Notes: generated by a model from the letters alone, not told the origin. A DNA stretch of 64,000 nucleotides from Streptomyces collinus Tu 365 (GCF_000444875.1 NC_021985.1:2241535-2305534), one strand, 5' to 3'. Positions 38,483 to 47,720 are shown, numbered from the stretch's first letter. Numbers and translations are program-made.

Positions 38483-39553
38483 TCAGCGGGACAGTGCCGC
38501 CAGCAGGCGGTCCACGTCGGCGGGCGTGTTGTACAGGTGGAAGGCCGCGCGCAGCAGGCCCGCGCGGTCGGAGAGCTCGATGCCCGCCCTGCTCAGGTCC
38601 GGCTGGCGGGAGCCGAGTCCCGGCACCGAGACGATCGCCGAGCCGGGTGCGGGCACCGGCTCGTGCCCGAGGTCCGCGAGCCCGGCCCGGAACCGGTCGG
38701 CCAGGGCCACGGCGTGCGCGTGGACGGCGGACACCCCCAGCTCCTCGATCAGTTCGAGGGAGCGGCGCAGCCCGGCGTAGCTGAACAGGGCGTGGGTGAG
38801 GTCGAACCGCCGTGCGGAGCGGGCGAGTTCGGTGACCGGGCCGTAGCAGCTGTCCCACGGTGCCTCGCCCGCGACCCAACCGGCGAGCACCGGGGTCAGC
38901 CCGCCGAAGTCCTCGGGCACCGTGAGGAAGGCCGCCCCGTGCGGACCGAGCAGCCACTTGAAGGAGACGGTGGCGGTGAAGTCGTCCGCGCCGGCGTCCA
39001 TGGGCAGCCAGCCGGCGGCCTGGGAGTGGTCGACGTAGGTGCGGGCGCCGTGCTCCCGGGCGGCCTCGCGCAGCGCGGCCAGGTCGGCGACGCGTCCGTC
39101 GGCGGACTGGGCGGCGCTGACCGCGACCAGGGCGGTGCCCGGACGGACGGACTCGGCGAGGCGCTCCAGCGGGACCGCGCGCACCTTCAGGTCGCCGCGG
39201 ACGTGGAACGGGTTCAGCACGGAGGTGAAGTCGGCCTCGGCGGTCAGCACTTCGGCGCCCGCCGGCAGCGAGGCGGCGATCACCCCGGTGTGCGCGGCGA
39301 CCGAGGCGCCCGCCGCGACGCGGTCGGCCGGGACCCCGGCGAGCCGGGCGTACGCGGCCCGGCAGGCCTCCACGTCCTCGAACAGCGGGGTCAACGGCCG
39401 GCCCGCGGCCCGCAGCAGCGCCGCCTCGTGCAGGGCGGCGACGGTGCGGGCCGGCAGCAGGCCGTTGCTCGCGGTGTTGAGATAGGTGCCGGCGGGGGCG
39501 AACTCGGCGCGGACGAGGCTCTCGAACGTGACCGTGGTCTCCGTGGTCTCCAT
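38483..39553 (-). CDS. class V aminotransferase (cysteine desulfurase-like fold)
   Basis: A 356-aa PLP enzyme. The cofactor Lys is in TATVSFKWLLGPHGAAFL; the PLP Asp-x-Ser/His is in TYVDHSQAAGWL. TYLNTASNGLLPARTVAAL opens the fold. This branch includes kynureninase-like and isopenicillin epimerase-like proteins; no Cys loop for desulfuration is seen. The ATG at 39553 has a weak ribosome site. It is convergent with ectD. The substrate is unknown. Confidence 0.85.
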   Translation of the reverse strand: METTETTVTFESLVRAEFAPAGTYLNTASNGLLPARTVAALHEAALLRAAGRPLTPLFEDVEACRAAYARLAGVPADRVAAGASVAAHTGVIAASLPAGAEVLTAEADFTSVLNPFHVRGDLKVRAVPLERLAESVRPGTALVAVSAAQSADGRVADLAALREAAREHGARTYVDHSQAAGWLPMDAGADDFTATVSFKWLLGPHGAAFLTVPEDFGGLTPVLAGWVAGEAPWDSCYGPVTELARSARRFDLTHALFSYAGLRRSLELIEELGVSAVHAHAVALADRFRAGLADLGHEPVPAPGSAIVSVPGLGSRQPDLSRAGIELSDRAGLLRAAFHLYNTPADVDRLLAALSR

Positions 39554-39650
39554 GGGACCACTGTGCGGCTCAGCGAACCGGCCGTCCATTGCGCATTTTT
39601 ACGCGGAACGTCTCAGGAACCCTTATACATCCGCGCCGACCTGCGGTTTC

Positions 39651-40376
39651 TCAGTGCTGGGGCACCGCGCACCCGTCCGGGCCGCAGGCCGTGCCGTCCT
39701 CGGCACCGCTCTGCTGGACGAGCTTCACCGGGGAGCGGTCGCCCCACGCCTGGGTCAGCGCCCGGGTGAAGACCTCGGCCGGCTGTGCGCCGGAGACGCC
39801 GTAGGCGCGGTCGAGGACGAAGAAGGGGACGCCGTTGGCGCCGAGCTCAGCGGCCTCGCGCTCGTCGGCGCGGACCTCGTCGGCGTAGGCGTCGGGGTCG
39901 GCGAGGACCGCGCGGACGGCGTCGGCGTCCAGGCCGGCCTCGACGGCCAGCTCCACCAGGCGCTCGTCGCCCTCGGTGAAGACGGACCGCTCCTCGGCGA
40001 AGTTGGCCCGGTAGAAGCCCTGGACGAGCTGGTCCTGCCTGCCGTGCTCCTTGGCGAGGTGCAGCAGCCGGTGCATGTCGAAGGTGTTGCCGTGGTCGCG
40101 GCCCCGGGTGCGGTAGTCCAGCCCCTCGGCGGCCGCCTGGGCCCCGAGGTTGTCCTCGCCGGCCTGGGCCTGCGCCTCGCTCATGCCGTACTTGCGGGTG
40201 AGCATGGTGATGACCGGCTGCACGTCGCCCTTGGCACGGCCGGGGTCCAGCTCGAAGGAGCGGTGCACCACCTCGACCTGGTCGCGGTGCGGGAAGGCGG
40301 CGAGCGCCTTGTCGAAACGGGCCTTACCGACATAGCACCAGGGACAGGCGATGTCCGTCCAGATCTCGACGCGCAT
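39651..40376 (-). CDS. DsbA family oxidoreductase, FrnE-like
   Basis: A 241-aa cytoplasmic thioredoxin-fold protein. The redox motif CPWC is at residues 11-14 of EIWTDIACPWCYVGK, and the cis-Pro is in GANGVPFFVLD. A helical insert separates them as in FrnE and 2-hydroxychromene-2-carboxylate isomerase relatives. A short Cys-bearing tail (TACGPDGCAVPQH) could form a second disulfide, as described for FrnE-type proteins. The ATG at 40376 has GGAGAAGAG upstream. Possible role in disulfide or oxidative stress handling. Confidence 0.92.
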   Translation of the reverse strand: MRVEIWTDIACPWCYVGKARFDKALAAFPHRDQVEVVHRSFELDPGRAKGDVQPVITMLTRKYGMSEAQAQAGEDNLGAQAAAEGLDYRTRGRDHGNTFDMHRLLHLAKEHGRQDQLVQGFYRANFAEERSVFTEGDERLVELAVEAGLDADAVRAVLADPDAYADEVRADEREAAELGANGVPFFVLDRAYGVSGAQPAEVFTRALTQAWGDRSPVKLVQQSGAEDGTACGPDGCAVPQH

Positions 40377-40559
40377 GCTCTCGGCTCTTCTCCAGGTCGT
40401 ACCGGGCCAGGACCCTCCTCGCCCAGTACGTGAACGTTCAAACAGCCGGGTTCATTCCCCTCGAAGTCGGCCCGGGGGACGCCGTCCGGGATCACCGATC
40501 ATGGGACCGAGGGCGCGGGGGCGCCCGGTCCGGTTCCGCTGGGGCCCGGCCCGGCCGTC

Positions 40560-41168
40560 TCAGCTCCCGTCCCTGAGGTCGCTCGGCCAGGCGGGCCGGA
40601 ACTCGATGTGGTCCCAGGTGACCACGCAGCCCTCGCCCAGCGGCGACTGGGCCATGAAGCCGACGAGGGCCGCTCCGGTCTCCTTCTCCCCGCCCAGGGT
40701 GAACAGCCGGACGAAGGTCCAGCGTGCGCCGTCCCGTGAGGCGTGGAAGGCGAAGGCCCGTCCGGTGCGGCTGACCCGCAGCCACACCGAACTACCCTGC
40801 ACGGTGAAGGAGTTGGCGTCGTCGGAGTGTCCCCGGGTGACCACCGTGCAGACGGTGGGCACGTCCGGGGAGTACTCCAGGCAGAGCTTGGCCCAGGCCC
40901 GTTCGCCGACGTGGACGTAGAGCACGCCGGCGTCGAAGGACGCGTTGAACCCGACGGTGACGCGCGCGATGAGCTGGAAGTCGCCCTCGGGCGCCCCGAG
41001 CAGCCGGGGCGCGTCGGAGGCGGGATCCAGAGCCTCACCGGTGGGCGTGACGAACCGGTCCTGCCGGGGGCCGGCCCATCCGGTCAGCACGCCGTCCTCG
41101 TGGGACCAGTGGCCGTCGGGACCGTAGGTCCGCAGCGGGAAGGGGAGTTCGGGAAGCTCTGTGTCCAT
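40560..41168 (-). CDS. DUF1349 (concanavalin-like) protein
   Basis: A 202-aa beta-sandwich protein of the DUF1349 family. Typical stretches are DFQLIARVTVGFNASFDAGVLYVHV (written across residues 62-86), WAKLCLEYSPD and the Trp/Phe-rich FHASRDGARWTFVRLF. Most relatives are thought to bind carbohydrate but have no proven activity. No signal peptide is seen. The ATG at 41168 begins 56 bases after the aldehyde dehydrogenase stop on the same strand, so the two may share a transcript. Confidence 0.85.
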   Translation of the reverse strand: MDTELPELPFPLRTYGPDGHWSHEDGVLTGWAGPRQDRFVTPTGEALDPASDAPRLLGAPEGDFQLIARVTVGFNASFDAGVLYVHVGERAWAKLCLEYSPDVPTVCTVVTRGHSDDANSFTVQGSSVWLRVSRTGRAFAFHASRDGARWTFVRLFTLGGEKETGAALVGFMAQSPLGEGCVVTWDHIEFRPAWPSDLRDGS

Positions 41169-41223
41169 CGGCGGATTCTCCCAGAGGGGCCGAGGCCGTC
41201 CAGGGCCACTGCCGCGAGATGCT

Positions 41224-42753
41224 CTAGCGCTCCAGGACCTTGTTGAAGCGCCGCGGGAGCCCGAGCGGGTTGTCGTCGCGCAGTTCCTTCGGCAGCAGTG
41301 CCTCGGGCGCGTTCTGGTAGACGACCGGCCTGAGCCACCGTTCGATGGCGGTACCGCCCACGGAGGTGGACGTGGAGGTCGTGGCGGGGTACGGGCCGCC
41401 GTGGTGCTGCGCGGGTGCCACGGCCACTCCGGTCGGCCACCCGTTCACCAGCACCCGCCCTGCCAGCGGGGTCAGTTCGGCGAGGATCTCGGCGCCGCGG
41501 CCCCCGCCGGCGGCCTCCTCGCCGGAGAGGTGGACCGTCGCCGTCAGGTTGCCCGGCAGCCGCGACAGGACCGCCGTCGCCTCGCCCTCGTCCTCGTACC
41601 GCGCCACCACGGTGACCGGCCCGAAGCACTCCTCGAGCAGCAGGTCGTGGGCACCCTCCCCGGCCAGCCGGCTCGCCGGCACGGTGAGGAACCCGGCGCT
41701 GACCGTGTGCTCGCCGCCCGCGCCCGGCGTGACCGGCGCCTCCACCCCGGGCAGCCCGGCCCGCTCGGCGACGCCCGCGACGAAGTTGTCCCGCATGCGG
41801 TGGTCGAGCAGGACGCCCGCGCCGGTGCCGCCGACGGCGTCCGCGAGCGCCTTGACGAGTCCGTCGCCCGCGGCGCCGGACGGCACCAGCACCAGGCCCG
41901 GCTTGACGCAGAACTGGCCGACGCCCAGGGTCATGGACCCGGCGAGCCCGGACCCGATCGCCTCCGCGCGCTCGGCGGCCGCCGCCTCGGTGACCACGAC
42001 CGGGTTCAGCGAGCCCAGCTCGCCGTGGAACGGGATCGGCACCGGCCGCGCCGCGGCCGCGTCGAACAGGGCGCGTCCGCCGCGCACCGAGCCGGTGAAG
42101 CCGGCGGCGGCCACCAGCGGGTGCCGGATCAGTTCGACGCCCGCCCCGAAGCCGTGCACCAGGCCGACGACGCCCTCGGGGACGCCGTGCTCGGCGGCGG
42201 CCCGGCGCAGCACCACGGCGACCAGCTCGGACAGGGCCGGGTGGTCGGGGTGGGCCTTGACGACGACCGGGCAGCCCGCGGCCAGCGCGCTCGCGGTGTC
42301 CCCGCCGGCCACCGAGAAGGCGAAGGGGAAGTTGGAGGCGGAGTAGACGGCCACCACACCGAGCGGCACCTTGTAGCGGCGCAGGTCGGGGACGGGCGGG
42401 GTGGCGGTGTCGTCGGGGTGGTCGATGATGACGTCCAGGAAGGCGCCCTCGTCGACCATGTCCGCGAAGGCCCGCAACTGGTAGGTGGTCCGGGCGAGTT
42501 CGCCGGTCAGCCGGACCGGTCCGAGGGCGGTCTCGGCGTCGGCGGTCTCCACCAGGCCGTCCTTGGCCGCGTCCAGGCCGGCGGCGGCCGAGCGGAGCAA
42601 GGCGGAGCGGACGGCGCGGTCGGCGAGGGCCCCGCGCGCGGCGTGCGCCGCCCGGACGGCCGCGTCCACCTCCTGGGCCGTGGCCTCCACCGCAACCTGC
42701 TCGCGCTGCTTCCCGGTGCGCGGGTCGACACTCCAGACTGGTGCTGCTGCCAC
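41224..42753 (-). CDS. aldehyde dehydrogenase, alpha-ketoglutarate semialdehyde type
   Basis: A 509-aa NAD(P)-dependent aldehyde dehydrogenase. The catalytic Glu is in FHGELGSLNPVVV and the nucleophile Cys in GVGQFCVKPGLVL; YSASNFPFAFSVAGGDTASALAAG forms the cofactor region (residues around 155-180). This branch includes alpha-ketoglutarate (2,5-dioxovalerate) semialdehyde dehydrogenases, which give 2-oxoglutarate. The GTG at 42753 was chosen because GGAGGGA lies 6 bases upstream; ATGs at 42780 and 42795 lack a well-placed site. Divergent from an IclR regulator, probably its controller. The assigned substrate is inference supported by kdgD and udh in the window. Confidence 0.88.
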   Translation of the reverse strand: MAAAPVWSVDPRTGKQREQVAVEATAQEVDAAVRAAHAARGALADRAVRSALLRSAAAGLDAAKDGLVETADAETALGPVRLTGELARTTYQLRAFADMVDEGAFLDVIIDHPDDTATPPVPDLRRYKVPLGVVAVYSASNFPFAFSVAGGDTASALAAGCPVVVKAHPDHPALSELVAVVLRRAAAEHGVPEGVVGLVHGFGAGVELIRHPLVAAAGFTGSVRGGRALFDAAAARPVPIPFHGELGSLNPVVVTEAAAAERAEAIGSGLAGSMTLGVGQFCVKPGLVLVPSGAAGDGLVKALADAVGGTGAGVLLDHRMRDNFVAGVAERAGLPGVEAPVTPGAGGEHTVSAGFLTVPASRLAGEGAHDLLLEECFGPVTVVARYEDEGEATAVLSRLPGNLTATVHLSGEEAAGGGRGAEILAELTPLAGRVLVNGWPTGVAVAPAQHHGGPYPATTSTSTSVGGTAIERWLRPVVYQNAPEALLPKELRDDNPLGLPRRFNKVLER

Positions 42754-42802
42754 CGCGGGTCCCTCCAAGTAAGGCCGCATTCCCTGGGTCAACATCAGCC
42801 GC

Positions 42803-42818
42803 GTTCGATATACTGAAC
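42803..42818. promoter_or_regulatory. palindrome between aldehyde dehydrogenase and iclR
   Basis: GTTCGATATACTGAAC has 4-base perfect arms around an AT-rich centre, in the 139-base divergent gap. IclR-family operators are AT-rich palindromes of this size, so this is a candidate binding site. A TATATA at about 42854 on the plus strand may be part of the iclR promoter. Confidence 0.5.
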
Positions 42819-42892
42819 ACTGTCTCTGATGATGAATTCGCTGCTCGGAGACTATATATCTAGGTCCTCGTCGAACGAAGGGGTCAGGGGCG

Positions 42893-43666
42893 ATGTCGGC
42901 AGCCGAGACAGGCGGCGGGGCGCAGGTCAAGTCCGCGGTACGGACCGTTGAATTGCTCGAGTACTTCGCCGGCAAGCCCGGCATGCACTCGCTCGCGGCC
43001 GTCCAGGAGGCCGTGGGCTACCCGAAGTCCAGCCTCTACATGCTCCTGCGCACGCTCGTGGAGCTGGGCTGGGTGGAGACGGACGCCACGGGGACGCGGT
43101 ACGGCATCGGCGTGCGGGCGCTGCTGGTGGGCACGTCGTACATCGACGGCGACGAGGTGGTCGCGGCGGCCCGGCCGACGCTCGACCGGCTCTCCGACGA
43201 CACCACGGAGACCATCCACCTCGCGCGCCTCGACGGCACGAACGTGGTCTACCTGGCCACCCGCCAGTCGCAGCACTACCTGCGGCCCTTCACCCGGGTC
43301 GGGCGGCGGCTGCCCGCCCACTCCACCTCGCTGGGCAAGGCGCTGCTCGCCACGCACACCGACGAGCAGGTCCGCAAGCTGCTGCCGGAGACGCTCCCCG
43401 CCCTCACCGAGCACACGATCACCGACCGCGAGAAGCTGATCGAGGAGCTGCACCAGGTCCGCGAGCAGGGCTTCGCCGTCGACCGCGAGGAGAACACGCT
43501 GGGGCTGCGCTGCTTCGGGGTGGCGATCCCGTACCGCACCCCGGCCCGTGACGCCATCAGCTGCTCGGTCCCGGTGGCCCGGCTGACGCCCGCGCACGAA
43601 CAGATGATCAAGGACGCGCTGTTCGACGCCCGGGACCGGCTGACCCTCGCGACACGGCGGCTCTAG
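42893..43666 (+). CDS. IclR family transcriptional regulator
   Basis: A 257-aa regulator. The N-terminal winged helix (residues 10-75) includes TVELLEYFAGKPGMHSL and YPKSSLYMLLRTLVELGWV. The C-terminal effector domain has TTETIHLARLDGTNVVYLA and PAHSTSLGKALLA. The ATG at 42893 has AAGGGG 8 bases upstream. Divergent from the aldehyde dehydrogenase gene, which it likely represses until a sugar-acid intermediate is present. The effector is unknown. Confidence 0.93.
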   Translation: MSAAETGGGAQVKSAVRTVELLEYFAGKPGMHSLAAVQEAVGYPKSSLYMLLRTLVELGWVETDATGTRYGIGVRALLVGTSYIDGDEVVAAARPTLDRLSDDTTETIHLARLDGTNVVYLATRQSQHYLRPFTRVGRRLPAHSTSLGKALLATHTDEQVRKLLPETLPALTEHTITDREKLIEELHQVREQGFAVDREENTLGLRCFGVAIPYRTPARDAISCSVPVARLTPAHEQMIKDALFDARDRLTLATRRL

Positions 43667-43695
43667 GCGGCCCGGTCCGGGCCCGGACCGGCGCG

Positions 43696-43701
43696 TAGGC
43701 T
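43696..43701 (+). promoter_or_regulatory. -10 element for a leaderless GNAT transcript
   Basis: TAGGCT is followed by seven bases and then the ATG of the acetyltransferase gene, with no Shine-Dalgarno. This is the common arrangement of leaderless genes in streptomycetes. Confidence 0.55.
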
Positions 43702-43708
43702 CTCCCCC

Positions 43709-44179
43709 ATGGAGATCGCGCTGCGTGCCGTCGAGGACAGTGATCTGCCGGTCTTCTTCCGGCAGATGAGCGACCCGGAGGCCCTGCGGATGGCCGCCTT
43801 CGGCCCGCAGGACCCCGCCGACCGCGGCGCCTTCGACGTCCGCTGGAAGCGCGTCAGGGACAGTTCCTTCCTGCTGCGCACGGTCCTCGCCGACGGCGTC
43901 GTGGTCGGCAGCGCGGGCGTCTACGGAGAGCCCGGCGAGCGCGAGGTGACGTACTGGATCGACCGGGCCTACTGGGGGCGCGGGGTGGCGACGGCGGCGC
44001 TGCGGGCCCTGCTCGTGGAGGTGCCCGAACGCCCGCTGTACGCCCGGGCCGCCGCCGACAACGCGGGCTCGCTGCGGGTGCTGGAGAAGTGCGGCTTCCA
44101 GGAGAGCGCGCGGGCCCGCGGGTACGCCAACGGGCGCGGCGCAGAGATCGACGAAGTGGTCCTGAGGCTGGAGGGCTGA
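43709..44179 (+). CDS. GNAT family N-acetyltransferase
   Basis: A 156-aa acetyl-CoA-dependent acetyltransferase of the RimJ/RimL-like kind. The acetyl-CoA loop is RAYWGRGVATAAL near residue 90, and AADNAGSLRVLEKCGF is the typical C-terminal motif. The N-terminal ALRAVEDSDLPVFF is also characteristic. Starts at an ATG without a ribosome site, just after a TAGGCT -10, so it is probably leaderless. The substrate is unknown. Confidence 0.92.
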   Translation: MEIALRAVEDSDLPVFFRQMSDPEALRMAAFGPQDPADRGAFDVRWKRVRDSSFLLRTVLADGVVVGSAGVYGEPGEREVTYWIDRAYWGRGVATAALRALLVEVPERPLYARAAADNAGSLRVLEKCGFQESARARGYANGRGAEIDEVVLRLEG

Positions 44180-44309
44180 AGGCCCCTCTCCCCCGCGCGG
44201 CGGAGACGGACCGTCCCGGGGCGGCCCGCCCGCGCCGGGCGCGCCCGTCACCTCCGGGTACCTCGCCGATCGGCCGCCGCCGGCGGCGGCCCTCGCCTAC
44301 GCTGGGCGG

Positions 44310-44611
44310 ATGACCGCCGGCCCGCTCGTCGCGCCCGCCGCCGCGCGCCACCCGGCGGACCGGCCCGCCGACGCACCGCGATGAGCGCGGGCGGTGCCGC
44401 CGGCCTGGGTCGGAAGGCTCACCGGGCGGGAGCGCGAGGTGCTCGGCACCTGGCCGGCGGCCTGACGAACGCCGAGACGGCCCGGCGCATGGAGGTCGGT
44501 GCCGCCACCGTGAAGTCGCACGTGGCGGCGGTGCCGGCGAAGACCGGCACCCGGGACCGGACCCAGGCGGTGATCGCCGCGTACGAGGCGGGCTTCCTGA
44601 ACGTGCGATGA
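44310..44611 (+). pseudogene. decayed LuxR-type response regulator remnant
   Basis: Only the end of a NarL/LuxR regulator remains. One frame reads GPLVAPAAARH up to ADAPR, like the linker of such regulators, then a TGA at 44382. It continues in the same frame with WVGRLTGREREVL, then runs to another stop. The DNA-binding helices HLAGGLTNAETARRMEV and ATVKSHVAAV appear in a different frame (44381 onward), so a one-base deletion lies near 44445. The receiver domain is absent. A TACGCT -10 sits 6 bases before the remnant ATG at 44310. A 76-aa fragment could still be made from 44381 but would lack the first HTH helix. The rest of this 486-base gap holds nothing I recognise. Confidence 0.8.
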
Positions 44612-44665
44612 GAAAGGGCGCGCGCGGGAACGATCACCCCCCTTTCACTCGTCCTTCCGGACGGG

Positions 44666-46117
44666 ATGAACAAGACGATCAGGCGGGCGTCCGTCTTCGC
44701 GCTGCTGCTCGTGCTCGCTCTGCTGGTCAGGGCGACCTGGGTGCAGTTCTACGACGGCAAGGCCCTCGCGGAAGACAACGACAACCGGCGGAACGCGATC
44801 GAGACCTACTCACGGCCGCTGGGGAACATCATCGTGGCCGGGAACTCGATCACCGGCTCGGCGCGGACGAAGGGCGGCGACCTCGCGTACAAGCGGACGT
44901 ACAAGACCGGCAGACTCTACGCGGCCGTGACGGGTTACGCCTCGCAGGCCTACGCCCCGACCCAGCTGGAGGGCATCTACGCGGACCTGCTCAACGGCAC
45001 CGACACCCAGCTCAAGACCGTCATGGACACGGTCACCGGGGAGCGGGCCGAGCCGGGTGACGTGCTCACCACGATCGAACCGGCCGTCCAGAAGGCGGCC
45101 TACGACGCGCTCGGGAACAACAAGGGCGCGGCCGTCGCCCTCGACCCGAAGACCGGCCGGATCCTCGCGGTGGTCTCGACCCCCTCGTACGACCCCACGC
45201 AGCTCACCGACGCCAACACCGCGGGCGGGGCCTGGAAGCGGCTGCTCGCGGACAAGGACAAGCCGCTCACCAACCGGGCGCTGCGCCAGCCGCTGCCGCC
45301 CGGCTCCACGTTCAAGCTGGTCGTGGCCGCGGCCGCGCTGGAGGACGGGCTGTACAAGAACGTGGACGAGCCCACCGACAGCCCCGATCCGTACACGCTG
45401 CCCGGCACGTCGCAGGTGCTGACCAACGAGAACCGGTCGGCTCCCTGCAAGGACGCCCCGATCCGGGTCGCGCTGCGCTACTCCTGCAACAACGTCTTCG
45501 CCAGGATGGCGGTCCGGCTCGGCCAGGACAAGGTGCGGGCCATGGCCGAGAAGTTCGGCTTCGACGACGAGAAGCTGGACGTGCCGGTGCGGGCCAACGC
45601 CAGCGTGTACCCGGCGCACATGGACGACGCCCAGACCGGCCTCTCCGGCATCGGCCAGTTCGACGTGACCGCGACCCCGCTCCAGATGGCCATGGTGTCG
45701 GCGGCCATCGCCAACGACGGCAAGCTGGTCTCGCCGCACATGGTCTCGCGGATCACCGACAGCGGCGGCGACACGCTGAAGGACTACGACGACGGAGCGG
45801 ACACGCGGCAGATCGTCAGCTCCGCTACTGCCGGGCAGCTGCGGTCGGCGATGGAGACGGTGGTGAAGGACGGCACCGGTACGAACGCGCAGATCGCCGG
45901 GGTGACGGTCGGCGGCAAGACCGGCACCGCGCAGCACGGCGAGAACAACAGCAAGACGCCGTACGCCTGGTTCACGTCCTACGGAAAGGCGGCGGGCGGC
46001 AAGGAGGTCGCCGTCGCGGTGATGGTCGAGCAGTCCGACGCGGCCCGGTCGGAGGTCAGCGGCAACGGGCTGGCGGCGCCGGTGGCCCGGGCGATGATGC
46101 GGGCGGCGCTCAAGTAG
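44666..46117 (+). CDS. class B penicillin-binding protein (PbpA-like transpeptidase)
   Basis: A 483-aa D,D-transpeptidase that crosslinks peptidoglycan. It has one N-terminal membrane helix (residues 7-26), a short dimerisation region, and the transpeptidase domain with SxxK at PPGSTFK (Ser214), SxN at RYSCNN (about residue 271) and KTGT near residue 416. All three catalytic motifs are intact. It resembles the PbpA-type second class B proteins of streptomycetes that pair with an FtsW/RodA; no such partner is adjacent here. The ATG at 44666 has only a weak site. Confidence 0.94.
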   Translation: MNKTIRRASVFALLLVLALLVRATWVQFYDGKALAEDNDNRRNAIETYSRPLGNIIVAGNSITGSARTKGGDLAYKRTYKTGRLYAAVTGYASQAYAPTQLEGIYADLLNGTDTQLKTVMDTVTGERAEPGDVLTTIEPAVQKAAYDALGNNKGAAVALDPKTGRILAVVSTPSYDPTQLTDANTAGGAWKRLLADKDKPLTNRALRQPLPPGSTFKLVVAAAALEDGLYKNVDEPTDSPDPYTLPGTSQVLTNENRSAPCKDAPIRVALRYSCNNVFARMAVRLGQDKVRAMAEKFGFDDEKLDVPVRANASVYPAHMDDAQTGLSGIGQFDVTATPLQMAMVSAAIANDGKLVSPHMVSRITDSGGDTLKDYDDGADTRQIVSSATAGQLRSAMETVVKDGTGTNAQIAGVTVGGKTGTAQHGENNSKTPYAWFTSYGKAAGGKEVAVAVMVEQSDAARSEVSGNGLAAPVARAMMRAALK

Positions 46118-46127
46118 GTACCGGGCG

Positions 46128-46156
46128 CGGGGGGCGGTCCGCCGGGCCGCCCCCCG
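46128..46156. terminator. bidirectional terminator between the PBP and NCS2 genes
   Basis: Perfect 10-bp stem CGGGGGGCGG and its complement with a 9-base loop, 10 bases after the PBP stop and 4 bases past the convergent permease stop. Confidence 0.8.
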
Positions 46157-46160
46157 TCGC

Positions 46161-47612
46161 TCACCTGACCCCGAGGATCTGCTCCACCGGGTCGATCGCG
46201 AAGTAGACGAGGAACAGCGCCGAGACGCCCCACAGCAGCCAGTTGACCTCCCTGGCCCTGCCGAGGACCGTCTTGATGAGCACGTAGGACACGAAGCCCG
46301 CGCCGATGCCGTCGGTGATCGAGTAGGTGAAGGGCATCGCGGCGATGGTGAGGAACGCCGGGACGGCGATCTCGTACCGGTCCCAGTCGATGTGCTTCAC
46401 ATGGGTCATCATCAGGAAGCCCACCGCGATCAGCGCCGGCGCCGCCGCCTGCAGCGGGACGATCGTCAGCAGCGGGGTGAGGAAGAGGGCGAGGCCGAAG
46501 AGGCCGCCGGTGACCAGGTTGGCGAAGCCGGTGCGGGCTCCCTCGCCGACCCCGGCGGCGGACTCGATGTAGGCCGTGTTGGAGGAGGCGGAGCCGACAC
46601 CGCCCGCGACGGCGGCGGCGCCGTCGATGAACAGCACCCGGCCGATGCCGGGCACCTGCCCCCGGTCGTCGAGCAGTCCGGCCTCGGCGCTGATGCCGAC
46701 GATCGTGCCCATGGCGTCGAAGAAGTCGGACAGGATCAGGGTGAAGACCAGCAGGACGGCGGTGAGCACCCCGGCCTTGGCGAAGCCGCCGAACAGGCTG
46801 AAGTGGCCGACGAGACCGAAGTCCGGGGCGGCGACGATCCTGTCCGGGAGCCTGGGGGTGGTCAGGCCCCAGCTCCCGATGTCGGCGACGGCGTCGATGA
46901 CGATCGCGACGACGGTCATCGTCACGATGCTGATGAGGATCGCGCCCTTCACCTTGCGGGCGAGCAGCGCGACGGTCAGCAGCACGCCGAGGCAGAAGAC
47001 GAGGACCGGCCAGCCGGTGAGACGCCCGACGGCGCCGAGCTGCACGGGCACGGTGGTGTGCGCGGCGTCCGGGATCCGGCTGACGAACCCGGCGTCCACG
47101 AAGCCGATGAAGGCGATGAACAGGCCGATGCCGACGCCGATGGCCTGCTTGAGCTGCTGCGGGATCGCGTTCATGATCGCTTCCCGGAGTCCGGTGAGGA
47201 CCAGCAGGCAGATGACGAGGCCCTCCAGGACCACCAGGCCCATCGCGTCGGGCCAGCTCATCAGCGGCGCGAGCTGGAAGGCGACGACGGCGTTGAGGCC
47301 GAGGCCCGCCGCGACGGCGAGCGGCAGGTTGCCGCCGACGCCCATGATGACGGTCATGACGCAGGCCACCAGCGCGGTGGCGGTGACCAGTTGGCCGGTG
47401 TCGAGGGAGTGGCCGAACTTGTCCTTGGCGCTGCCCAGGATGATCGGGTTCAGGACAAGGATGTAGGCCATGGTGAAGAACGTGGCGAGACCGCCGCGTA
47501 TCTCCCGGCCGAAGGTGGAGCCCCGTTCGGTGATTCTGAAGTACCGGTCGAGGCCGTTCGTGGCGGGTGGCGCGGCACTCCGCCGCTGCTCCGCCTGCTG
47601 CGTCTCGGACAT
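46161..47612 (-). CDS. NCS2 family purine (hypoxanthine/guanine) permease
   Basis: A 483-aa membrane protein of the PbuG/AdeQ group, importing purine bases by proton symport. About 12 to 14 hydrophobic helices are visible. Typical stretches are ITERGSTFGREIRGGLATFFTMAYI (split over residues 25-50), VAAGLGLNAVVAF and SDFFDAMGTIVGIS. The last includes the transport-site Asp of the family. The ATG at 47612 has GAGGAG 7 bases upstream. Convergent with the PBP gene. Confidence 0.95.
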   Translation of the reverse strand: MSETQQAEQRRSAAPPATNGLDRYFRITERGSTFGREIRGGLATFFTMAYILVLNPIILGSAKDKFGHSLDTGQLVTATALVACVMTVIMGVGGNLPLAVAAGLGLNAVVAFQLAPLMSWPDAMGLVVLEGLVICLLVLTGLREAIMNAIPQQLKQAIGVGIGLFIAFIGFVDAGFVSRIPDAAHTTVPVQLGAVGRLTGWPVLVFCLGVLLTVALLARKVKGAILISIVTMTVVAIVIDAVADIGSWGLTTPRLPDRIVAAPDFGLVGHFSLFGGFAKAGVLTAVLLVFTLILSDFFDAMGTIVGISAEAGLLDDRGQVPGIGRVLFIDGAAAVAGGVGSASSNTAYIESAAGVGEGARTGFANLVTGGLFGLALFLTPLLTIVPLQAAAPALIAVGFLMMTHVKHIDWDRYEIAVPAFLTIAAMPFTYSITDGIGAGFVSYVLIKTVLGRAREVNWLLWGVSALFLVYFAIDPVEQILGVR

Positions 47613-47720
47613 GGTCGAACTCCTCGTCGCCTGTGAGCCGATGGGCGCGTGCTGGCTGGATTGTTCCCCTGTCGCACCCGTTTCAGGTTTCCCCGGTGTG
47701 ACGGAATCCCGGGCGACGCG

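Noticed and set aside
44381-44611. A functional 76-aa LuxR-type regulator.
   Set aside because: The first part of its frame does not match the family, which continues instead in another frame upstream; this is better read as a pseudogene.
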